64,000 bases of DNA from Mycteria americana (taxonomy: Eukaryota > Chordata > Aves > Ciconiiformes > Ciconiidae): assembly GCF_035582795.1 (NCBI RefSeq), contig NC_134365.1:219807887-219871886 (forward strand), in the 5' to 3' direction. The notes under the pieces are model-generated. The model made no database searches. It was given only the letters and a program-made list of their open reading frames with translations, and had not been told where the DNA came from. Positions 35,701 through 47,700 of this stretch are shown here, piece by piece (within the stretch, counting starts at the first letter, position 1; each line of letters begins with the position of its first letter). Both the position numbers and the translations under genes were made by a program.

Positions 35701-38700
35701 TTAAACACCTACTTCAGATGAGATAAATCACTCTTCATAGTTGCCCATCTTTCTCACCAGCTTAAAGTAAGCACCTATTTACAGGTAGCTAAAATTAAGT
35801 CAGATGAACACAGGCCAAAGCATTCACTGGACTGGAGGTAGTGGAGAAATTAACATTGACCTGAAGATTAACTTCTTTGCGGGTTTTAATGCCTTTTTGC
35901 ATGTGCTTGTCTCCTCAGAGCTCTGTCCAAGACTCCTTCGGCTTTGGCCCTGAATCAAACCCAGCACTGCAAGCAGCTCGAAGGCTTGGTGGTTTCCCAG
36001 GTGCAGCTGTGCCGCAGCAACCTGGAGCTAATGCAGACCATCATCCAGGCGGCACGGGAAGTGATAAAGACCTGCCGTAAAACTTTCTCAGACATGCGGT
36101 GGAACTGCTCTTCCATTGAGCTGGCTCCTAACTACCTGCTGGACTTAGAGAGAGGTAAACAGCACTGCTGGCTCAGCCGGGGAGATGAGTGAGTAGAGTC
36201 AGGCAGCGTGTGCGTATGCGTGCTGGGGCTGGGAAGGGTCTTGCTACCAGGGAGAATGTGGAGGGACTACATAGCCTAGTTTTCCTCTTCTCTGAGACCA
36301 TGTTCATCATTATGGTGCCAGCCATGTCCAGGAGCTCTTGAGTCCAAGACCTGGTCTCCCACAGCTCTTACAAAGCATGCCACCAGTCTGGTCTGTTCAT
36401 CTCCTTAGGAGTCATGGTGCACTTGCTCACAGCCATGGAGCTGCTGTTTAGGGCATGCAGACTTGTCAAGCCGCACACGCTACGTGTGAGGCTGCACAGT
36501 CAGCTTTTATGGGTCAGAGCATCCTTGCACGCTCATGCTGCGGCTCTATGGCTTCCCGCCACCTCCCCCAGCTCTATGCATGCCAGCTCCATGACCTGCT
36601 GGCAAGCAGCATCCAGCACAGGGGCAAAAGGAGGCAGGAGAGTCCACGGGTGGGCTTCTTCACATGCTCCAAGAGCAGATCACACCATGATGGACAAGTT
36701 GCATAAGTCCATGTGCCTCCTTGCCCTGCTGGGATGTTGCCTCCTATTGAAGAGCTCATGTAGGAGATGTGCTCCAAGTTAGTGATGCCACGGGAGGTCT
36801 CAGCTGCAGTGAGTTGGTGTGTTTGCTGCTCTGTGGGGCACAGATTGTGTGGGTCTCTTTTTGGGGAATGTTTAGCTGTCCCAGGAGGCTGAGCTGGAGT
36901 TCTTGTCTCTTCCAGGCACAAGGGAGTCAGCATTTGTGTATGCCCTTTCTGCTGCTGCCATTAGCCACACCATTGCCAGAGCCTGCACCACCGGGGACCT
37001 CCCTGGCTGTTCCTGTGGTCCCATCCCAGGTGAGACACCTGGACCTGGGTATCGATGGGGAGGATGTGCAGACAACCTCAACTATGGTCTTATCATGGGG
37101 TCCAAATTTTCAGATGCTCCTATGAAGATGAAAAAATCAGGATCACAAGCCAATAAACTGATGCATCTGCACAACAGTGAAGTAGGGAGACAGGTAACAA
37201 ATCCACGAGAGTTATTGTAATTGTACAATCATCTGTAGTGGTTGGTCGCTCTGTGAGGTTCAGTGTCTCTATCAGCTAGCGAAAGGAGCAGGTTTCCCCC
37301 AGATTGCTCTGAACTCCTTTGGCCTGCTGGAGACTGTGGCTATATAACTCACGCTGGGACTCAGGAGGTCCTGAATGCTATTATCAGCCCTATTTAACCA
37401 TGGGTGGGATGTCTCATTGCCACCCTTTCCACAGCCGAGGATGGCTCTGGATGCTTACCCCAGGAGGTGTGGTGGGGATGGGCCCCGTCGTGCTCTGCCA
37501 AGGGCATTGCACAGGCGAAGTGCTGCGTAAGCGTGGAGGATTATCATCTGCCAGACGCATCCAGCAGCTGCCTCCCGGCCATCCCTGCAGCCAGGAGGGC
37601 TGATTTTTCCTTTTCAAACTGCTTCGCTAGTGATTATTCCCATATCTGGCAGAAGCCGCTTTTAACAGCTTGCATCTAGCGGAGGGATAATGTTTACCAT
37701 GCGCAGAGCTTGGTGTGCACCGAGGTGCAAATCCCCTTCACAGCCCTCCATGCAGCTGTAGAAGTGGGTGGGGGACTGTAAAGCTGGCTCCTGCACCCAT
37801 CTCTGAGGCTGCAGCGGTTCTCTAGGCTGGTCCCTAGGGACCACACAGCTTAGTCCTTCCAGGGCTGCTTGTGCTTGGGCGCTGGAGCAGATAAAACTTG
37901 GAGCATGTTGAGCTCATTGGCAGCTGACCGTGTAGCTACAGGCTGAACTCACCTTTGCAGAGCACAACCATGCTGAACTTGCCTCCCCGGGTGTTTTTCT
38001 CTACCATTCCCACTCTATCTGTTTTTTTATTTCCGCAATGTCTTGAGTTTTTGTTTTAATTGCAATGGGCAGATTTTTGTTTGGGATGTAGTGTTGCCAT
38101 GGCTGGTGCATTCGCCCCTTCCTGGCAGCATCCTGCCATGTCCTACAGAAATGAGAGTAGTGCAGGACCAAAGTAAAAGGCTCTTTTGGCAACCCATGGC
38201 CAGCAGAAAGGCAGGGTGAGGGTGCCCTGAATTCATCAGAGCCTTGACATCTCTCTTACCCAAAGCCCAAAGCTGCTGGAGGCAGAAATGGATGTTAATT
38301 ATTTATTTATGGATTGCTTTGATTTTCAGCTCCTTAGGAATTTAGGGGGTGGAAATGCAGCCCTATGTAGAAATCTGATCAAAATTCAAAATACTCTACT
38401 GTCTGGTGGCTGCAAAGGCGCCTTGGTGAAAGTAGTCCTGGGATGATAGTGATCACCAAGGAGCTGTGGGATCTCATTCCCTTTGCACAGTAGCTATTCT
38501 AGAGTGACTGTGCAGAAATCAGAGCAGCAGTCCTTTTCTGTAGCAGTCTCTGCTAAGAAAGTGCCTTCTTTAGCAAGCTTGTGGGATGTTTGGAGGTAAG
38601 AGAAGGGCATTTCCTAACTCCTGCATTCCTTTTTGCAGGTCTTGAAAGCCTCTCTTGAAATGAAATGTAAGTGCCATGGAGTTTCTGGGTCATGCTCTAT

Positions 38701-41700
38701 CAAGACCTGTTGGAAAGGCCTTCAAGAGCTGCGAGACATTGCACTGGACCTCAAAAACAAGTATTTATCAGCCACCAAGGTCGTTCACCGGCCCATGGGC
38801 ACACGCAAATACCTCGTGCCAAAGGATATTGATATCAGGCCGGTTAAAGAGACAGAGCTGATTTACCTGCAGAGCTCGCCTGATTTCTGCATGAAGAACG
38901 AAAAAGTGGGGTCACACGGGACCCAGGACAGGTGAGGGTTTCTGCAGGAGGTGCTGACTGCACTCTAAGCCCTGAAGAGGGAAGGGGAAGAGGGGAACAT
39001 GTATGAATAAGAGGCAAATAACTGGGGAGGTAGCACACGCATGCGGGTAAAGGACATCTCTAACATACGATACGGTCTACAGGTGCCCAAGCCTATTAGT
39101 GGTGGCTGTGGCCAAGACAAGGCTGCAGACACCTTTTGCATTATACAGGCAGGTGCAAGATACCTTTTGAAATCCGCTAACTGGCTCACCTCTGCAGGAA
39201 GTTGTAATGATCAAGCAGCTGTTTTTTACTATGTCGAGTCTCTCTAAGTCATTTCTTGCAGTCATTGCTGATGTGATGAGTTGTTACTCTACTTTAAGGC
39301 TCCTCTAAGTAGGCAAGGGTTAACCCAATTAGGAGCAGTGCTCCCAGGCAGCCTTAAAAAAGGCCTGTAAATTACAAAGGTGAATTTTTAGGATTTTTCT
39401 TCCACTGCATTTTAAAAATCCAGGTGTGTTTGTATTGCTCGTGTCTCTGCAGAGGAATTTTTTCATGCCATTAATATTTATGATTTAAGGACATCATACC
39501 CAGACCTCCACTGAGCACAGTGCTGTCCCTTTCACAGGCAGCAGACATGCCTCTCTTCCCAGGATCTGTTTAATTCCCTCCAAGACAAACCAATTCCATG
39601 TTTCAGCAGTCTGAGCATCTCTAGGTGGGCAGCAGACCCTTTGACAGCCAAATAATCGTGTATTTCCAGAGTTTTGCAGAATTTCCAGATTTTTTGTTAA
39701 GTGGCTGCAATGGCTTGATTTAAAGGTGTCTCATTAGTTGCTGTCTGCTGGCTTGGCTTTCTTCAGATGGTTCTCATAATTCTTCTTTGCTCTTCATGTT
39801 ACTTTGTGGTGGAGACTCAGTTGCAAGGAGCATGCACCTGCCCTTTTGTGGGGTGTCTTCATTTTAACTCTTGTTGGACGTAGTGGTATTTGGACCACTT
39901 TGGTTCAATGAAGAGGTTTTGCTGTAATGGAAATTAAGTAAATGACCCAAATGCAGAAAAGATAGTCTTTGCCTACCTTTGATTCATACGAAGTATTTGG
40001 TGAGGGGACTTTAGAAGATATCCTTTGGCGACGGCCATTTAATCTGGAACCACAACTCTGTAGACAATATATCAGCATTTACCTGGTGGATCTGATCAGG
40101 AGATGAGGACAGTTGAGTGAGACAAGGGTGTCCTTTTTGTCCTCTGATGTTTTGTGGCAGTTACAGTTTTGTATCCTCCATTAGGACCAAACCCAATGGT
40201 TGGACTGCTCTACAACAGTGTTTATCTGGCAGCTCTGTGGTGGGAACACCAGGCTGATGTTCATTGCTGGCCCAGCAGTGGACCAGTAATTAGCAAGTGA
40301 AGATCTTTATGGGTCACTGAGGATTGTAGGGAAAAAGCATGCATTGCAACTGGTTTCTGAGGGAAAATGTAATTTGAGTGGAAGCGATGTTTTTGTGGAT
40401 TTGTATGGATTTTGACAAATTTGTCTCTTGAAAAAGACCTCTTTGTTGTGTCATTCTGTTTTACAATGAAAAAATTGTGGAGGTTATTTGGAGATTAGTT
40501 TTATAGGAATTGCGTGAAATCAACAGGTTGTGTCAAAACCAAACTGGATTAATTACAGATTTGCCAAGTAAAACATTTTCCATGCACTGAAATCCTTTTA
40601 AGGGGAGGGAAGTGTGACTTCTTCTTCATCTAATTTCATTTTACAGCAGATTTTGCCTTTTTATCCCAGCTAAGGATGAAAAATATGTCAAGGTCTTGAA
40701 TGATTTTTTTTTTTCTTCTTCTGAGGATGGGAAAATGTATATTGCAGGCGTCCGTTTATCCCGAGCTGGGCGACAGCAGTGATTGTGAGCCTGCCAGGCA
40801 AGGGTCCACGGGAAGTGAGATTGAGTGAGGATTTAGAGGACGGAGATATTAAGGCAGGAGGGGATGACTTTCAAAAGGAACCTGTCAAGAAATACTCCTT
40901 ATTCTCAGATATACAAGACGGTGATGGCCATGGGAGGGGAGGAGGGCGAGATAGTCCCGTGTTGAGCTGCAGGCATCTCTCAGGCCAAGTTTTAAGGTCA
41001 TGTGTAGTTACACTCATTTTCATCGCAATCCATCTGCCAGCTCTTGAGAAGATGCCTGGTGTCTCAAAATTGGCACGTGTAACACGAGCCATAACAGCCT
41101 CTTTTCTGCATTAAATTAGCAGAGGAAATAAGTGTAAAATGCACACAATGTGTTTGCAGATCAGTCTGTTCTTCCCGGGGGGAGTAGGGAAAAGGAGGGG
41201 AGCTTCCCTAACCTCCTCCTCCCATGGATGCTTTTTTCCCTTCTCAATTTTTCTCTCACGGAGAGGACATCTAAATGTATTTTAAAGGTGGTGGCTCTAT
41301 TCCAGCCGGCTGCGGGGCTGCAGAGATAGTGGCTAATGACAGGGATGAGGGAGAAGGAACACAAAAGGGATGCTGTTAGAGAGGGCAGGGAAAAATGTGG
41401 TTCGCGCTTACTCTGCAAAGATGTAAAAACACTTGCATGGAAATAGCCCAAACAGGTTTTTATTTTATAAGTCAAATCCCGGAGGCATCTTAACATTTTA
41501 TTCTTGTACACATCAAAATTTTCGGGGGGGGAGATCCCGCTGTTTCCTAGTAGGCTAATTTTTAAGGTCTTTTATGGCAAATGCAATTAAAAAGGGATTT
41601 TTCGTGGTGATCCCTCAGTTCATTTTTTCTTTTCTCTTCTTCCACTGCTTGCTTATCCCCTCTTTGGCCTTTTTCTGACCACGAACATGGGTGCAGGGAT

Positions 41701-44700
41701 CAGCCCACGGGATGTTACAGTGCAGACCCCTCTCACCACACTCCATAAGACCTTGATATGGGCAGCTTCAGCAGCTTTCCAGCCCCAAAGAGGGGCAGAG
41801 AGGAGTTGACCCCATTAATAACTTTCCAGCCCCACTTTCTGCCTCCAAAGAGGGGCAGAGAGGAGTTGACCCCATTAACAACCCCTTTTCCTGTTACTGG
41901 ATTAAAAAATTCAGATGTCTGCATTTTCTTTAAAAGAAAAAAGAGTAGTTTTGCATCATATGGAGAAAAAAGTCCTTTCCCCCCTCCTGCTCCCCCAGGT
42001 CCGGTCCTTGCTCAGAACATGTGGAAGCAGGACAGAGGTTGATGGCTCAGTTGCAACACCTTGGACATATTTGGTTTCAGTATATGCTGTAGGGAACAAT
42101 CCTGCATCGGCAGGTGGGTGGAAGGGGTAAACTAAGCGGTGGCTTCCATCTCTAATTATCCCTCGCGTTATGCGGACTTGTGTGTTTTTCAGGCAGGAAA
42201 GGGAATTGAATTACCTTGTAGTGGAACCACGTGAAAATCCACTTGGAAAAACGTGCACCCGGTTATTCAAAAGCCTTTCAGAGCTCTTTGCTGAAAGGAT
42301 TTCAAAGCTTTATTTTGAACAAGCCTGAAATGTTTTCTAAGACACCTTGGGCTTTCTTAGTTTGTTGAAATTAGAAGTGGTTTGGAAATCTGCATGCCTC
42401 CAAGTGCTTGGGGTGTATCCAGATTTCAAAGTCAGGGAGCTGAACCCGAACCTGAGATTTGAAGCCTCTTTGAAGTGCTCAAAATCTGATTAAGGAGCAG
42501 AGTTTTGCAACCGGTGTCCAAGGCTCCTGCAAACAGGCTTGCTGCAGCCGCAACCTTCATTAACTCCAGCCAAACTCCATGTGATGCCACCATCGCACTT
42601 TCATAGCCAATAAAAAATGGTCTGGAGAAAAATCTAAATAAGCTGATCTGTGGAGCAGCAAGTGCATTGCACAATTTTCAATACAACAAATTAACCACTG
42701 GGAAAAAATGTGTATGTTCCCATTTCAGAGCTTTCTTGGACAGAAGCACCCTATAACTCATCTTTTAAAAAGGTAGTTCAGTCTCTCCTGCCTGAAAAAT
42801 TCATTATCAGCTTTGAGTAAATGATATATAATAGCAGATTATAAAATTGAGATCTCTTCTGTGAGAAAAGAAGCAAAAGTATTAACCTTCTTTATCAGTA
42901 GGGTGCAATGTATCATATTTCAAAGGCTGTTTAAGGTCCCTTAAGGAATCCAAGGAAAGGGAAATTCTGCCATGCATGCAAAAGCCTCCAGCCCCTGAAG
43001 CCTTGCAGAGAAGACGGAGCTGTTTATTACTGATCTTTCCCAGAGCAGCCTTGGAGCCAAGCGAACACTGCTTCCTCCCTGATGAAGATGGGAAGGAGCT
43101 CTCTCACGCTGCAGAAATCGGGCTGCGACATTGTGCTACAGCTAAGCTGGGTTGATCAGCCACCACTCCTTAGCTGACTCACTTTGGCAACGAACATGGC
43201 CGTTCTTTGGTGGTTGCTCCTTGCTCATGTATTTGTTCTTTTCGGCAATATAAAACATTAGTCTTAAGTGTCTTCCAGGGTGTCTTAGGCTGGTATGTTT
43301 TCTTGGATAGGAGCATGCATGAAGTTAGCTGAGCATGCCTCTGCTGCTCCGTGGTGACTGCAAAGACTTAGTGGCTAGTGGTTACCCCTTTGGCTTCTTG
43401 GTGATCCCAACAGCAGGGCTGATCACATGCTGCGAAGAACGGGTGCGGTGGTTTCCAGTGTTCAATGGCAGCCCTTGATACCACTTGTTTCCTGCCACCC
43501 CAAAAATATGCTTTGCCTTGCGTGATTATGTGGGCGATGCAATTTCTTAGCAGAAGCACTCATATTTAGATGGGGAAGAGTGGTAGTTATGGACAGACAA
43601 CAGCATTTGGTGTTTGTTTTTTGTTACGGCCTCTTTTAGTTTCTGTCACTCAGTGAAGGCACAAGAAGCAATATGATGAACTTTGGCTTTGAGTAGGTTA
43701 TAATGTGTATGACGATTTAGTAATTTTTGGAACTGTTATCAGGTGTGCCACCCGTTTTTCATGGGATCCAACAAATGATGAATAACAAATAGAAAATAAT
43801 TCTTCTGTGAGTATCCCAGAAGTCTAAACTGGGGGAAAGTCAGAAAAACGGTAGCTTTCTGTTCCTCCCACCTGCAGTGCGATTTCTACTTTCCCAGGGC
43901 AATGTGCTCGTAGCTGGTGCCCATTTCAGTAGTTGGGCCAGCTGTGATTTTTGGGGCTTTTCCTCAGTTAATCCCTGGGGAAATTTGAATCCTTCCCACT
44001 TTGACAGACCTAGATTTGACCATAAACTTTCCTGAACAGATTTGTGAATAATAAATTTATTGGTGGAAAGAGTAATTTCGCACAGTAAAATTGCAGCGGA
44101 TAGTGAATTCAGGGGATAAAACATTGCAGCCAGCTCTCCTAAACGTATTCAGTCCCCCTGCATCAAAACAGCATTGGAGTTAGGGAATGTCGGGGCTGGG
44201 AATGACTTTCCATGGAGCCTGATCTTTTTAGGAGCAAGACTGAACTGAGACTACCTAGGCTGTTACTGAAGATGTTTGTCTACTCTGGTCTTAAAAAGTT
44301 TCCCTAAACAACCTATTCCAGGGTTTTCCTATCCTCAGAGTTATGTTTTTCTTAATCTGAATTCAAACTAATCATAATCTGAAATCAAACTAATAATTTC
44401 TTGTCTTCTTTCCTCAGCATATAAAGAACATTTATTCTCTCTCCTTTTTGCAATAATCTTTTATAGATGGGAAGACACCTCTTCTTACAAACTTCTCTAC
44501 TCTACTTCCCTGACTCTCCTGGGAACATTCCCACATTTATCTGGATCTTTCTCAAAGTGCGTTGCTTACTTTGCATTTTAATCCACTCTCGCAAAATGCT
44601 CTCAGCTCCTTTTGCCTCAGCGTTATCCACAAATTTTTAAGCTCACTCTCTACTCCTCATTAATGAAAATACAGGCTGGTTCCAGGATCTCCCTTGACAT

Positions 44701-47700
44701 CTCCTCGCTGACATGTACTATTGATAACTCTCTTTCATACAGTTGTTCAGTGTCAGTCTCTAGTCGTTCCTTGTGGATGAGAAAGCAATTTAAAAGTAGT
44801 TAAGATTCTGCCCTCAAAATCTTATATGAAGCTGTGCACTTTGATGTATTTTTAGCAATGTCCATTGTGTTACATACCTCCTGGGGGATTTGAATTATTT
44901 TTCTCTGTCTTTCTTTTATATACTGCTGTACGACTTGACATTGCTGGAGCAAGGGACGTTAAAGAAATGAATAGGAATTTGATTTAAAAGAAAAAATAAA
45001 TTACTTCTTTACACAGCAGTACTGTCTTCTGTGACTTGTGGCTGCTGGAGTTCATGGAGGCAGATGGTTTCCCTGAGGTCAGAAAGGGATGAGACAAACC
45101 CACGGCCAGGATGCTGACAAGGGGATACTGAGATGTCTAGGCAGGAACATACCTTCTATCATCCCTAATACAACAGCCCAGGTGCTGGTGGGGTACAAGG
45201 GGATGGACTACAGAAAGCGGCCAGATTTGTGTTTTCCTCCCTGAAGAGCATCTCCCACAGCCATTGCAGAGTAATGTGCCAGGCAGGCAGTTGCTGTGAC
45301 CCAGAATGACTTTTCTTATGTACTTATAAGCAGCTTCCAATCAATTATCAATAGGACTTATCAATAGTCTTATCGATAGGACTGATGGAGTGAGGTTCCA
45401 GCGGACATCTGGCCCATCCCTGTCATGATCTGTCATTATTGTGGGTGACACAGTACAGAGCTGGCCTCAGTTTGGCTTTCAGATGCCAGCTGGGCAACCA
45501 AAAAAATCTATCCTTATATCTGCTGATGGGACAGAAGTGAACTGGGATCTACAATGAAATTAAGTGTGACATCTCCCCATAGCTTTTAAAATGAAAATCC
45601 CCCAGGAGGTAACTGAGAGATGGCCTAGCCTCTCCATCTGGGGGAAGACTCTCAGAAGTGCTGAGATGTCCTTCACCATCTCTGCCGAGGAGCCACCCCC
45701 ATGATGAAGCTGTACAATGTACCGCAGTGTTTCTGCAAATGAGGGCTGGAAGGGGGAGATTTTGGACAGGCATATTGAGTGGGATTTGTCCAGTCAGCAG
45801 GGCTGACCTCCTCCCTTCTTGCATAAAGAAGGAAAAAGCACTGTGACAATGCGAAAGCCTGTTCCTGAGCCAGGACCTTGGCTGGGATTACGGCCGAAGC
45901 ATCGTTTTTCACGGGTCTTCCAAGTGCTTCTAGAGGTTATGGTGTTGTGTTAAGATGCAATCGCCTGCCTTCGTATTTTCTCTCCGAGGCTCGGGAGGAG
46001 GGCATTTCTCTGAGTTGCTGGAATCGTGCTGGACCTAGCCCAAAACAAATGAGATTAAACTTAACCCATCAGTGGGGTGCCTGGTGAGATCGCAGCCGTG
46101 GGCTCTGAAAGCAGATGTTCGGGGGCAGCTTCTGTGGGTAAACTCTGGTCTTTGGCCTCCTTTGTCTTTCCCCACTTGCTTTTTGTATGTATAGATACAG
46201 CTGAGAAACTGCCTCTATTTCAGCTTGTTTAAAGAAAAATAAAGATAATTCACCCAGGCCTACACTTTAAAAGAGAAAACAAAATCTCTGGTTAGTGGCA
46301 CTGTCAGGAAAGTTTTCTAGAAGCCCATTTAGGTTCAGGATGGGGTCAAAAGCTTTGTTTTGGCTATTCAACCCATCCATCCAGAATGTCCCTGTTCCTT
46401 TATCCAAAACTGAGGGAAGCTTGGGGATTTTTTAATAAGATTTTGGTTTTTTTCTTTCTTTATTTCAGGCTGGGTGGAATGGGGACAGCTATGGAAAGGT
46501 ATATCTCCTAGTAGATCCACTTTTCTTTTGCAAACCACAGGAGTGGGTGCAAGGAAAGGGAGATTCCCATGTCCCAATACAGCAGGTAGAAGAGTTTTGT
46601 TCTCTGTTTGAATGGGGTAAATTTGACTGCCAGGTGCTTCGTACATTTGGGGAATGAATGTCCTCGTCGGTGAACTGGAGTCAGAGTGGTCCCGTATTCC
46701 TTTTCTTGCCCATTTTAATGAGCTCTCAGCACGAGGTGGCACGGATGCACTGCTCATCCATCACTGTGCTTCTGCAGACTCCCCATCCTCCCTAGGTGAA
46801 CCTCCGGGCAAGAACCTTTCCATCCACCGGTAAAGCTGAGTAACATTGTCAAGTACCCTCCCCTCTTGTCAACATGCCTATATTTGAACCTTTGCTCCGA
46901 ATATTTAATGCATTTACTAATACATTTATGAGGAGTCATTCGGAGGTTTCCTGGCGGAGGGCCCCCAGCTCGCAGGGGCAATAACAACGCCTTTGGTTCA
47001 GCGTTAGGCAAACACGCTCAGTGTGGTTGCAGACTTCGGCTTCGGTAGAGGCTTTCAAAGGTTTGTAAATATTTACACACACTCCCGAATGAGGGGGAGC
47101 AGGGGGGGCCTTTAAACACTGAACCTGGAGAGGAATGCGAGTCAGAAATAACAAACAGGAGGCCTGCCTGAGTCAGAAAAAAATAAGGGAAGAACAAGAA
47201 CAAAATCTCAACACCTCATTAATCCCGTAACTTCTCCTAAAGCATTACCTCATGAGGAATTCCTATAAATCTCATGGATTTGTTTTCATCTATTAATGGA
47301 GTCAGCTCAAGAGTCCAACTCATGCTCCTCTCTCCTTTCCCTGCCCCAAACCAGCCTTAGAGTGTTTCTGTCCAAAATAACAATGAAGAATAAGATTTAG
47401 GAGAGATGTCATAAATTCCTCCCACTCTCCAAACTGTCTGTCTTACAGTAGTTTCAAGACTCCATCGAGTTCACAGCCCCATGGTGTTGGGTGCATCATG
47501 AGATCTGAGTGCTAGTGTCCAGCCAAGCATCTGACCAAACATGAACGCTTCCCCCCGGGCTATCTTTACAGCCCATGGAGAAATGGCATCTCTACGACAT
47601 GGTTAATCTCATCCAAAAGTCAATGCCTGTTGCTCTGTCATGTCCAGTGACCCAACTGGGAGTATTTTAGGAGAATGAGACAGATGCTTTTTGAGAATGG

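Larger units (their letters stand above)
26738..35918 (+). other. WNT11: WNT11 intron 2 (9.2 kb)
   Basis: Donor GTAAGT, acceptor TTGTCTCCTCAG. It holds a G-run (27,232-27,244), a T18 run (31,150-31,167), one arm of a palindromic ancient repeat (29,612-29,645), a CR1 tail remnant (32,791-32,841) and a possible CTCF-like site (30,140-30,158). No additional exon is supported. Large first coding introns of developmental genes often hold enhancers, but none can be proved here. Confidence 0.9.

Noticed and set aside
46728..46742. Possible CTCF core GCACGAGGTGGCA in intron 5
   Set aside because: It differs from the CTCF core at key positions; weaker than the 30,140 candidate.
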